From GCA-2725625 sp964574215 (GTDB lineage Bacteria; Pseudomonadota; Alphaproteobacteria; Rhodospirillales; UBA2165): a DNA stretch of 64,000 nt. The translations under genes were made by a program, and so were the position numbers. Where the stretch lies: positions 14,292-78,291 of the forward strand of contig CAZNLR010000021.1 in assembly GCA_964574215.1 (NCBI GenBank). Reading direction: 5' to 3'. This document shows, piece after piece, positions 1-8,067 of the stretch (positions are counted from its first letter, which is position 1; each line of letters begins with the position of its first letter). The notes beneath the pieces are model-generated. The model was not told the DNA's origin. It ran no database searches and saw only the letters and a list, made by a program, of their open reading frames with translations.

Positions 1-111
1 CTTGCCGTTGACCGTCTGAACCTTGACGCCGCAGCAATTGTAGCAGCCGAGGCAGACCGTCGGGGTGACCGCCAGCTGATCGCCGTTTTGTTCTATTTTT
101 TCCGAATACAT
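1..111 (-). CDS. Molybdopterin oxidoreductase, N-terminal fragment
   Basis: Only the first 37 residues lie in the window; the gene continues beyond base 1. The ATG at 111-109 opens a protein with Cys20-x2-Cys23-x3-Cys27, the start of the N-terminal [4Fe-4S] motif of the DMSO-reductase family of Mo/W-bisPGD enzymes. Cys26 is an extra cysteine. No twin-arginine signal is visible, so a cytoplasmic enzyme is possible. It starts 15 nt after the DmsC-like membrane anchor, so the two probably form one complex. Substrate cannot be told from this fragment. Confidence 0.7.
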   Translation of the reverse strand, partial: MYSEKIEQNGDQLAVTPTVCLGCYNCCGVKVQTVNGK

Positions 112-126
112 GTCAGAACACCCACG

Positions 127-1011
127 CTAAATTAGCTTGTCGTAAACGCCGACCTTGAGGATGGCGTTTCGCATGGCGATATCACCCACTATCCGGGCAG
201 CAGCCAGAAGGAACACAAACTGGGGTGTGGTCACCATTGGCCATAGGGCCATATGGACGCCGATAATCAGCGGCAGTACAATCCCGGCAAATATTCCCAC
301 GATATAAAAAGATACGAACTCTTGCTTGGCCATAAGGTTTGCCGAGACTTCGGCGGACCGGCCCGTTTTGGTGATGGTCATCATGTAGATCATCACGGCA
401 ACCAAAAGCAGCCCCATCACCGCCGGTAACACCCAGAGGAACTCAGCCGGGACGCGGCCCGGAAACAGCACATACAAGGCTGCCCCACTGGCGAGCCCAT
501 TGAGCGCAAAAAGTATCGGTAGCTGGTTGCTGTTCCAAAAGGCGATGGCGGGAAAGGTTCGCATGACCAGCCCGGATTTCAACAAGACGAATCCGGCGAG
601 TAACAGAAACACCCCGGTGAGAACTGCATTGGCATCACTGCCGATCAATGCGCTGTCGATCCAGAGCACGGCAATGGCAATCAGCCCCAGAACAATGAAT
701 AGAGGAATGATGACGGCCCCCCGGCTCATCCAGGAGTGCCGGAAGTTGGCCATGACATAGACCATGTTCTTCGGATTGCCCAAATGGGCCAGCAGCAGCG
801 CACCGGACGCCATGAGGATCACCAGCCCCAATAGCGCGCCCTGTAATTGGCCGAATACAAAGGCGATGAAAAATACCGTCGCACCGGCCCCCTCCAGGGA
901 GAACGTCAGCGCCTCCTGGAATCCCCAAGTGGTCTGAACTTTGTAGCCGACCGAAAAATCAACTTTTCCCTGCCGGATGATCCTGGGTAATTTTTGAGAC
1001 ATCTCATTCAT
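127..1011 (-). CDS. DmsC-like membrane anchor subunit of a molybdoenzyme
   Basis: A 294-residue polytopic membrane protein with about eight hydrophobic helices after a polar N-terminus of roughly 35 residues. It resembles the DmsC/NrfD type anchors that pass electrons between the quinone pool and a Mo-bisPGD catalytic subunit. Its start overlaps the end of the upstream MDR reductase gene by 8 nt, so translation is probably coupled, and the catalytic-subunit gene follows 15 nt downstream. In the usual dmsABC order the anchor comes last and a ferredoxin-like B subunit precedes it; here the anchor comes before the catalytic subunit and no B subunit is seen in the window. It could lie beyond base 1. 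Confidence 0.75.
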   Translation of the reverse strand: MNEMSQKLPRIIRQGKVDFSVGYKVQTTWGFQEALTFSLEGAGATVFFIAFVFGQLQGALLGLVILMASGALLLAHLGNPKNMVYVMANFRHSWMSRGAVIIPLFIVLGLIAIAVLWIDSALIGSDANAVLTGVFLLLAGFVLLKSGLVMRTFPAIAFWNSNQLPILFALNGLASGAALYVLFPGRVPAEFLWVLPAVMGLLLVAVMIYMMTITKTGRSAEVSANLMAKQEFVSFYIVGIFAGIVLPLIIGVHMALWPMVTTPQFVFLLAAARIVGDIAMRNAILKVGVYDKLI

Positions 1012-1981
1012 TGATCGGCCCTACCAGCACTTTGCCAATCGGCCCGTGGCGCATATGCTCGAATGCTTCCTGAACTTCTTCAAAAGGAAAGATTTTGTCT
1101 ATGGCCAAGGCGATCTTATTGGGTTCCAGAACAGCCAACAGCTCTTTTAGAGCACGCTGGGATTCATGGGCCTTGTACAGGCTCACCTGCATACCGTGAA
1201 TTTGCAGGCGTTTGAAAATGATCTCCACCGGTCTGATCTCGCATTTGATGCCCGCAAGCGCGCCGATTATGCAGATACGCCCGTAGGGATTGGCCATGTC
1301 AATGCACTTGGTCAGGAAATCACCGCCGACAATATCCAGCATCACATCGGCGCCGCCGAGATTTTTGATCCTGGCGACGATGTCGGGATCGTCGGTGTCC
1401 AATACATGGTCCGCGCCCAATTCTTTCAGTTTCGCTACTTTCTCCTGGCCTCTTGATACCGCGATGGTATTGGCGCCCATTTCTTTGGCCACCGCCAACC
1501 CCGCCAGTCCGATGCCGCCCGATGCGCCGGTCACAACCGCGTTCTCACCCGGTTGCAGGTTCGATGCATCCGATAGAGCCTGCCAGCAGGTGAGAAACAC
1601 TTTGGTCCCCGCCGCGCCTTCTTCCGGGCTCCACCAGTCGGGCAGATGCGCCAGATGGTCTTCCGGCAACACCAGGTAGTCGGCCAACGTGCCGTCCCGG
1701 TTGATGCCGACCGTGGCGCTGGGCGTAATCACCAGATCGCCTTCCTGGAATTTGCTGTCGGCATGGGTTTGAACGACCTCGCCGCAGCCATCCCGACCCA
1801 CCGAATACGGCGGTTCGGCACACCCCTGATAGAGCCCCATGATCAGGAACTTATCGGCGGGGTTAAGCCCGGCGTACTTCATTTTGACCAGAACCTCATC
1901 ACCGGTGGGTGTCGGCATGTCCACGTCTTCCATCCTCAAATTTTCGATGTGGCCGAATTCGTGAAACCGCCACGATCTCAT
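1004..1981 (-). CDS. MDR-family quinone oxidoreductase / zinc-less alcohol dehydrogenase
   Basis: A medium-chain dehydrogenase/reductase of about 325 residues with an N-terminal GroES-like half and a Rossmann half carrying the NAD(P)-binding motif GASGGIGLAGLAVAKEMGA. The open frame begins at 2017, but the family N-terminus (MRSWRFHEFG) and a good ribosome-binding site (AAGGAATA) both point to the ATG at 1981. No cluster of structural-zinc cysteines is seen, so it is closer to quinone reductases or enoyl reductases than to classical alcohol dehydrogenases. It lies between an NDP-forming acyl-CoA synthetase and the DmsC-like anchor, so it probably reduces or oxidises an intermediate of the same pathway. 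Substrate unknown. Confidence 0.8.
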   Translation of the reverse strand: MRSWRFHEFGHIENLRMEDVDMPTPTGDEVLVKMKYAGLNPADKFLIMGLYQGCAEPPYSVGRDGCGEVVQTHADSKFQEGDLVITPSATVGINRDGTLADYLVLPEDHLAHLPDWWSPEEGAAGTKVFLTCWQALSDASNLQPGENAVVTGASGGIGLAGLAVAKEMGANTIAVSRGQEKVAKLKELGADHVLDTDDPDIVARIKNLGGADVMLDIVGGDFLTKCIDMANPYGRICIIGALAGIKCEIRPVEIIFKRLQIHGMQVSLYKAHESQRALKELLAVLEPNKIALAIDKIFPFEEVQEAFEHMRHGPIGKVLVGPINE

Positions 1982-2017
1982 TATTCCTTGAGCCAAGCTC
2001 TCCGCCCCCACATTCAT

Positions 2018-4144
2018 TTATTCCCCGGCCAATACGGCGCGCGCATCCAACGCCGCGCCACCCTTAGCATCTGCCGTAAAGGGATTGATATCCAGTTCTT
2101 TTATTTGCGGAAAATCTGTCATCAATTTCGATACCCTGGCGATGGTCTGTGCTATTTCATCTTGGTCGACGGGATCGGCCCCGCGTGCGCCTTCCAGCAA
2201 TGCACCTGCTTTGATCTTACCCGGCATGGCCCTTGCTTCAGTCATCGAAACAGGAGCCATGGCGAACGTAACGTCCTCCAGTATTTCCGCATAGATTCCA
2301 CCCAAGCCGAACATGATCACCGGCCCGAACCCTTCATGGCGCGTGGCGCCAATGATGGTTTCAATGCCGTCACCGACAAAACGTTGTAAATGGACTCCGT
2401 CAATCTCCGCCCCGGGAACCTTGAGCTTAATCGTATCAACCATCTCTTCGAAGGCGCAAAGGAGGTTCTGCTCATTGGTCAGGTTGAGCTTCACGCCGCC
2501 GACATCGGTCTTGTGAACAATTTGCTCGCTGGCGATTTTCATCACCAGGGGGTAACCCAGTTCTTCCGCGATATTTATCAATTCATCCCGGCTGGTCGCC
2601 AATTTGGCGGCTGCCGTCCTGACGCCATAGGCCTCTAAAATATCTAAAGTATCTGTACCCAACACCCCAATCTCGTTTGATCTCGCTCTAGCGAGAATTT
2701 CACCGGCCGCGTCAAGGTCCACGCCACCGATGACGGTGTCCGTGTCTGCTACCCGTCCTTTAATCTCATTGTGATAGCGGTACAGGCCCGCCAAGGCTCG
2801 GGCGGCGCTTTTGGGGCTGGTGAAGCCGGCAACGACACCGCTCTCCTCCGCCTTTTCGATCACCTCATGCTGGTTCTTGCCAAACGCCCAAAGCGCCACC
2901 GGCTTTTGGGCAAAATCCTTTTGCGCCTGGACGATGCCGTCGATCCATTCGCTCAGGGACTCATACCCCGTCGTCCGGTAGGCGTTTAATAGTACCACCG
3001 CCCCGTCCACTTCGTCGTCTCCCAACAATCGCTGAAGAATGTCCACATTGGCGCCCGCCAATCCCTTTTGCAGCACCGCCATCCAGGTATCCACGGGATT
3101 GCCGATTTCCAGCCAGGGCGGGTTCAGTTTTTGTATGTCGTCCAGAACGTTTTGGGACGGCGTCGCTATGTCCAGGCCAAACTCACCCAACGCGTCCACC
3201 ACGGCGATACCGCCGCCTCCGGATATGGTGATGACGGCAATGCGATTGCCTTTCATGTCCGGGTAGGTGATCAACGCCTTATTCAGTTCGGTCATTTCCT
3301 CCAGATCGTCCACCCGCATGACGCCGGCCTTTTCGAAAGCGGCATCGACCACACGGTCGTCGCCCGCCATGGCGCCCGAATGCGACGCAGCGGCCTTGGC
3401 GCCTTCTTTGCTTTTGCCAAGCTTGTAGGCGATGATGGGTTTTCGTGGCGTAATTTCCGAAGCAACTTCAACAAAAGCCGCCCCATCCGCCAATCCTTCC
3501 ATATGAAGATTGACCACCTTGATGCGGTCGTCATCGCCCAGATGGGGCAATAGATCGATAAAGGAAACCTCGGCGCCGTTGCCGATGTCGATTCCCAGAC
3601 CCAAACCAGCCGTAAATTCCGCCGAGGCCAGCACGAACATGCCCGACTGGCAGATCAAAGCATTGGGTTTTTGGTAAAGATCGAATTTCTGAAACGAGGT
3701 ATGGAAATAGTCGAAGGAATTAGCGACGCCGATGGTGTTGGGACCCACGAGACAGGTGTCCGATCCGTTGACGATCTCCACCAACCGGTCCTGCATATCG
3801 TGGCCGTCCTGATCGGCATCGGCGAAACCTTGCGACACAATCAACGCCACCTTGATGTCCTTTTCCACACAGTCGGAGACTGCCTCGGCGACGGCTTCCC
3901 GGGGCACCATGATGATAGCCAGATCGACCGCTTCGGGAATGTCCCGGATGCGGGTATAGGCCTTGTGCCCCAGCACCGTGTCGGATTTGAGGTTTACCGG
4001 ATAAATAGTTTTGTCGATCCCCTCCTTAATGAGGTTTTCCATGAGATTGTAGGTGCCCGGACCGGTCCTGTCCGATGCGCCCGCAATCACGATGGAGCGC
4101 GGATTGGTGAGGTGCTCGAAGTGTAGTTGAGTGAATTTGGTCAT
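2018..4144 (-). CDS. NDP-forming acyl-CoA synthetase (ACD family)
   Basis: A 708-residue single-chain enzyme of the acetyl-CoA synthetase (ADP-forming) superfamily, which interconverts acyl-CoA plus ADP and phosphate with acid, CoA and ATP. Domains in order are a CoA-binding Rossmann domain (about 10-140), a succinyl-CoA-ligase-like domain (about 150-300) with the loop AASHSGAMAG holding the expected phosphohistidine, a linker domain, and a C-terminal ATP-grasp domain (about 490-700, VMKIASEQIVHKTDVGGVKL). The start has GGGGATC upstream. It is separated from the molybdenum hydroxylase genes by a palindrome-rich 120-nt gap and is followed directly by the MDR reductase. It could release CoA from, or activate, the pathway's acid product. 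Confidence 0.88.
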   Translation of the reverse strand: MTKFTQLHFEHLTNPRSIVIAGASDRTGPGTYNLMENLIKEGIDKTIYPVNLKSDTVLGHKAYTRIRDIPEAVDLAIIMVPREAVAEAVSDCVEKDIKVALIVSQGFADADQDGHDMQDRLVEIVNGSDTCLVGPNTIGVANSFDYFHTSFQKFDLYQKPNALICQSGMFVLASAEFTAGLGLGIDIGNGAEVSFIDLLPHLGDDDRIKVVNLHMEGLADGAAFVEVASEITPRKPIIAYKLGKSKEGAKAAASHSGAMAGDDRVVDAAFEKAGVMRVDDLEEMTELNKALITYPDMKGNRIAVITISGGGGIAVVDALGEFGLDIATPSQNVLDDIQKLNPPWLEIGNPVDTWMAVLQKGLAGANVDILQRLLGDDEVDGAVVLLNAYRTTGYESLSEWIDGIVQAQKDFAQKPVALWAFGKNQHEVIEKAEESGVVAGFTSPKSAARALAGLYRYHNEIKGRVADTDTVIGGVDLDAAGEILARARSNEIGVLGTDTLDILEAYGVRTAAAKLATSRDELINIAEELGYPLVMKIASEQIVHKTDVGGVKLNLTNEQNLLCAFEEMVDTIKLKVPGAEIDGVHLQRFVGDGIETIIGATRHEGFGPVIMFGLGGIYAEILEDVTFAMAPVSMTEARAMPGKIKAGALLEGARGADPVDQDEIAQTIARVSKLMTDFPQIKELDINPFTADAKGGAALDARAVLAGE

Positions 4145-4264
4145 AATTTGATCCCCCTCACCCTAACCCTCTCCCGCAAGGAGAGAGGGAACTAAACTTT
4201 CCCCTTCCCCCCTTGCGGGGGAAGGTCGGGATGGGGGGAATGGACGTCAGGAAACGCAACGCCC
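4145..4264. repeat. Intergenic palindromic repeat, two C/G-rich hairpins
   Basis: The gap between the NDP-forming synthetase and the molybdenum hydroxylase large subunit carries two inverted repeats: CCCTCTC (4167-4173) with GAGAGGG (4183-4189), and CCTTCCCCC (4203-4211) with GGGGGAAGG (4217-4225). The text has the look of dispersed proteobacterial palindromic elements. In a minus-strand transcript the second hairpin would form after the hydroxylase genes and could stabilise the mRNA 3' end or reduce read-through. No second copy was noticed in this window. Confidence 0.6.
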
Positions 4265-6631
4265 TTAAACACCTCTATACTTAGCATTGGCGAAACCGAT
4301 GGTGGTGGTTTCGAGCTCCAAGCCTCTTGAGTGCTGGCCCTTCATAGCGCGGAACACTTTTTCCGGCGTGACCGGCACCTCGGTGATACGCACACCGACG
4401 GCATCATAGACGGCGTTCATAATCGCCGCACAGACAGGTCCCGTAGGCGCTTCGCCAACTTCCTTGCCGCCATAGGCCGATGTCGGATCATAGGCGTCGA
4501 CAATTTCCGAATCCATTTCCGGCATGTCCATGGTGGTGGGGATTTTGTAGTCGTGGAAATTGGGGTTCAGCACCTTGCCGTTCCGGTCGACGACAATCTC
4601 TTCAATCAACGCCTGACCGAGACCCATGGCGACACCGCCCTCCACCTGACCTTCGACGCTGGCGGGATTAACGGCCTGGCCGCAATCGGTGGCTTCGTAG
4701 TATTTTTCCACCTTCACCTGGCCGGTCTGGAGGTCTATTTCAACCTCGGCGATTTGGGCGGTGAAGCCGAAGGCCGGCGACGGGCCGATGATCTTGCCGG
4801 GATAGTCGCCTCGCGGCTGGGGTGGCGTGTAATCGCCGGTGCCGAAGCAGGTGCCGATAACGTCCTGGTACATGGTGACGGCATCCCAGAAGCCGATGAA
4901 GCGATTGTCGTCGTAGATAGAATAAATACGCTCGTCTTTGCATTCCAGCTGTTCTACGCGGATACCTAAATGCGCGCCCGCCACTTCCAGCAGTTTCTGC
5001 TTGGCGTCGATGGCGGCGTTCTTGACTGCATGACCGGCGCCGTAGGTAGCGCGGCTGTCCATGGTGCCGTTATCCATAGGGGCCAGCAATGTATCCTGAC
5101 AAACGAAATTCACTTTGCGTACGGGGATGCCGAACACTTCGGCGGCTATCTGGGTCATCACCGTGGTCGAGCCCTGCCCGATATCCGTCACGCCGCAGAA
5201 GACCGTTGCGCCGGCTTCCGTATCGACGCGGATATTGGCGGTCGAATGGGCCCGCGATGAATTATAGAGCAAAAAGGCGCCGCCGGAACTGTAATGGCCC
5301 GCCGCCAGCCCGATGCCCTTGCCGTAGGGCAGCTTGCCGTGCTTGTTGACGAAATCCGAGCGCTCGGCCACCGAGGTCAGGCATTTTTTAAATTCGGCAT
5401 GGCGCACTTCGACAACGGACGGACATTTGTATCCGGTTTCCACGGCGTTGATCATGCGCAGTTCGTAAGGATTGATGCCTAGCTTTTCCGCCGCCATGTC
5501 GAAGCAGCTTTCCACCGCCGTCCGCGCCTGCACACCACCGAAGCTGCGCTGCGCACCCGGTGTCGGCTTGTTGGTATAGACGCGGCGGCCGTTGTAGCGG
5601 ATGTTGCGCACCGTATAGGGCAGATGAGTGAGCGCGGCGACAAACCACAACACCACAAAACCCCAACCGCTGTGGGCGCCACCGTCCAGCAGAACGTTGA
5701 GATCCAGGGCCTGGATGGCGCCGTCCTTGTTAAAGCCCAGCTTTAAGGTCAAATGGCAACCGTGGCGGCCCTTGTTCTGGTAGATGGATTCATCCCGGCC
5801 ATAGGTCAGTTTAACCGGCCGGCTGAGCTTTCGGCTCAACAGACAGGTGATCAGGACCGACGGCGTCGCCTCCGATTTTCCGCCAAAACCGCCGCCGACA
5901 TTGGGAATAATCACTCTGATATCGTCGACGGGTATGCCGATGGTCTTGGAAACGGTGTGCTGCAGCATGTGCGGCAGCTGGTTGCAGTTATAGACGGTGA
6001 TTTTCTTTTTCCCCGGATCGTAATCCGCCACTGCCGATTGGGGCTCCAGGAAGCCGCCATTGACCATGGAGGTATAGAAAGTCTCTTCGACCACGACGTC
6101 GGCTTGCGCCAAGGCATCATCCACGTCCCCAAAAATTTGCTCGGCGGTGTGATTGGTATTGTTAGGAAAATCATGGATCAGATTATCGGTTTGCTGCTCC
6201 GACTCCTGCGCTGTGACGACCACCGGCAGTTCTTCGATTTCGACCTCGATCAGTTCGACGGCTTCAGCGGCGATCTGCTCGTTGATGGCGGCGACGGCGG
6301 CAATGCCTTCACCGAAATAGCGCACCTTGTCGACCGCCAGGGCGGTTTCCGTCGGCAGCAAGTCGTTGACGGAATACGGCTTGGTGCATTCCTCGCCGGT
6401 AATGACAGCGAGAACGCCGGGATATTTTTCCGCTTTGCTGATATCCACTTTTTTGATTTTTCCGTGGGCGACAGGACTGCAATAGACCTTGGCATAGACC
6501 ATGCCGTGCAAATCGATATCGTCGGTGAAGTCGGCGCGGCCGGTGACCTTATCGAAGCCTTCAACCCGGGGAATGCTTTTGCCGACGACGGCAAAATCCC
6601 TGTTGGGCATTTCAGTGTCAATTCCGTCCAT
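4265..6631 (-). CDS. Xanthine dehydrogenase family molybdenum hydroxylase, large subunit
   Basis: A 788-residue molybdopterin-cytosine-dinucleotide subunit of the CoxL/HcrA/HmfA type, which hydroxylates a carbon next to a ring heteroatom or an aromatic acyl-CoA using water. Visible motifs are GGGFGGKSE in the Mo-cofactor region, the Gln-rich DIGQGSTTVMTQIAAEV segment, and the C-terminal GKEVGEAPTGP with the presumed catalytic glutamate. It lacks the CoxL-type VAYRCSFR selenocysteine loop; GAQRSFGGVQA stands at that place. Its ATG overlaps the stop of the 2Fe-2S subunit (TAATG), so translation is coupled. With an adjacent acyl-CoA ligase, a CoA-thioester substrate such as hydroxybenzoyl-CoA or furoyl-CoA is plausible but unproven. 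Confidence 0.9.
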   Translation of the reverse strand: MDGIDTEMPNRDFAVVGKSIPRVEGFDKVTGRADFTDDIDLHGMVYAKVYCSPVAHGKIKKVDISKAEKYPGVLAVITGEECTKPYSVNDLLPTETALAVDKVRYFGEGIAAVAAINEQIAAEAVELIEVEIEELPVVVTAQESEQQTDNLIHDFPNNTNHTAEQIFGDVDDALAQADVVVEETFYTSMVNGGFLEPQSAVADYDPGKKKITVYNCNQLPHMLQHTVSKTIGIPVDDIRVIIPNVGGGFGGKSEATPSVLITCLLSRKLSRPVKLTYGRDESIYQNKGRHGCHLTLKLGFNKDGAIQALDLNVLLDGGAHSGWGFVVLWFVAALTHLPYTVRNIRYNGRRVYTNKPTPGAQRSFGGVQARTAVESCFDMAAEKLGINPYELRMINAVETGYKCPSVVEVRHAEFKKCLTSVAERSDFVNKHGKLPYGKGIGLAAGHYSSGGAFLLYNSSRAHSTANIRVDTEAGATVFCGVTDIGQGSTTVMTQIAAEVFGIPVRKVNFVCQDTLLAPMDNGTMDSRATYGAGHAVKNAAIDAKQKLLEVAGAHLGIRVEQLECKDERIYSIYDDNRFIGFWDAVTMYQDVIGTCFGTGDYTPPQPRGDYPGKIIGPSPAFGFTAQIAEVEIDLQTGQVKVEKYYEATDCGQAVNPASVEGQVEGGVAMGLGQALIEEIVVDRNGKVLNPNFHDYKIPTTMDMPEMDSEIVDAYDPTSAYGGKEVGEAPTGPVCAAIMNAVYDAVGVRITEVPVTPEKVFRAMKGQHSRGLELETTTIGFANAKYRGV

Positions 6632-7131
6632 TATTCGGCTCCTACCTGGCTGACTTTGTCGTCGCTGTACTCGCCGTCCACAACGGCTTCGACCGCTTCG
6701 ATGATTTTTTCATAGCCCGTACACCGGCATAGGTTGCCGGAAAGGCCAACCTTGATTTCTTCACGGGTCGGCTGGGGATTGTCGTTGAGCAGCCCCTTGG
6801 CGGACATAATAACCCCCGGCGTACAAAAGCCGCACTGAACACCGTTCTTTTCCAGAATGGCCTGTTGAATGGGATCAAGCGTGCCGTTTGATTCCAGCCC
6901 TTCGATGGTGCGAATGTCTTTGCCTTCGCAGGCGATGGCCAGAGTGAGGCACGATAGTTGCGACTTGTCGTCGATCAGCACCGTGCAGGCGCCGCAATCG
7001 CCTTGCTCACAGCCCAGCTTGGTGCCGGTCAGTCCCAGCTTCCGCCGCACCACATCGGCCAGCGTATCATTGGGCGCCACCATGATCTCGTAGGGGCTGC
7101 CGTTGATGTTCAATTGAACGACTTGTTGCAT
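6631..7131 (-). CDS. Molybdenum hydroxylase [2Fe-2S] subunit
   Basis: A 166-residue small subunit with two iron-sulfur domains. The N-terminal plant-ferredoxin-type fold carries CEQGDCGACTVL (about residues 40-51) and a later Cys, and the C-terminal helical domain carries CGFC (about 97-100) and CRC (about 131-133). It shuttles electrons from the Mo centre to FAD. It has a good ribosome-binding site (GGAG before ATG 7131), lies 30 nt after the FAD subunit, and ends inside the start codon of the large subunit. Length is typical for CoxS/HcrC/HmfC proteins. Confidence 0.92.
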   Translation of the reverse strand: MQQVVQLNINGSPYEIMVAPNDTLADVVRRKLGLTGTKLGCEQGDCGACTVLIDDKSQLSCLTLAIACEGKDIRTIEGLESNGTLDPIQQAILEKNGVQCGFCTPGVIMSAKGLLNDNPQPTREEIKVGLSGNLCRCTGYEKIIEAVEAVVDGEYSDDKVSQVGAE

Positions 7132-7161
7132 GTTCCTTACTCCTAAACTTATCCGGCTGCC

Positions 7162-8040
7162 CTAGTTGGCAGCCCGGACGCAGGCTTCGTCATAGGCCCG
7201 CTGCACCAAAACTTTTAGAATTTCCCGCCGGTATTCCGCCGACGCGCGGAAATCGTCGATCGGCTTGGACGCCGCCGCGCAGGAGTCCAGTGCTTTGGCC
7301 AATAAATCCTCGTTAGGTGCCTGGCCTTTCAGCATCTCTTCGGCGTCGACGGCGCGGATCGGGGTGGGGCCGACCACACCCAACACAATCTTGAGTTCTT
7401 TAACGGATTTATCGGACGGATCGGCCTCGACATAGACGGCGGCGGCGACCATGGCTATTTCCATGCCGCCCCTCACCCGGAAGTGATGGTAGGCGCTGCC
7501 TGAATTCTCCGCCGGTGTGGGCATCGAGATTTGTTTGAGATACTCGCCCGTTTCCAGGGCCGTCTTGCGGTTGTCTAAAATGAAGTTTTCAAGCGCCATG
7601 GTCCGATCGCCCTTGGCTGAGCCGATGGTCACGTCGGCGCCGAAAGACACCAAGGCAGGCGGCGTATCGGCCGCCGGCGACGCATTGCAGATATTTCCGC
7701 CCATGCTGCCCATGGTGAGGATCTGCCGTGCGCCGATGGTTTCGATTGCTTGATAGAGACCATGGTATTTATCGGCCACCGCAGGAGTATCAAGAATAGC
7801 CTCCAGCTTCGCCGACGCCCCCACGGTCAGGCCGCTCTTGTCGTCGAAGTCAATGGACGCTAGCTCGGCCACATCCTTAATGTCGATCAGGAATTCGGGC
7901 CGCAACCCCGGCGCCTTCATCTGCACCAAAAGGTCGGTGCCGCCCGCCAGAATACGGGCTTTATCGCCGTGCTCCGCCAGCATGGCGGCCAGTTCGGCCT
8001 CGTCCTGGGGCGCTAAATATTGAAATTTTGGTAGATACAT
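7162..8040 (-). CDS. Molybdenum hydroxylase FAD-binding subunit
   Basis: A 292-residue CoxM-type subunit with an FAD-binding PCMH fold at the N-terminus (ILAGGTDLLVQMK around residue 30; GSMGGNICNASPAADTPPAL around residue 110) and the CO-dehydrogenase flavoprotein C-terminal domain. It receives electrons from the 2Fe-2S subunit and passes them to an external acceptor. It has no cysteine-rich insertion of the kind that binds an extra [4Fe-4S] cluster in the 4-hydroxybenzoyl-CoA reductase beta subunit, so the enzyme is not a classic HcrABC. A perfect AAGGAG site precedes ATG 8040. Confidence 0.9.
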   Translation of the reverse strand: MYLPKFQYLAPQDEAELAAMLAEHGDKARILAGGTDLLVQMKAPGLRPEFLIDIKDVAELASIDFDDKSGLTVGASAKLEAILDTPAVADKYHGLYQAIETIGARQILTMGSMGGNICNASPAADTPPALVSFGADVTIGSAKGDRTMALENFILDNRKTALETGEYLKQISMPTPAENSGSAYHHFRVRGGMEIAMVAAAVYVEADPSDKSVKELKIVLGVVGPTPIRAVDAEEMLKGQAPNEDLLAKALDSCAAASKPIDDFRASAEYRREILKVLVQRAYDEACVRAAN

Positions 8041-8067
8041 ATTTTCTCCTTGAACGCCGTCACAAAT

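Noticed and set aside
5753..6715. 320-codon plus-strand open frame
   Set aside because: Antisense to the molybdenum hydroxylase large subunit; no motif and no ribosome-binding site.
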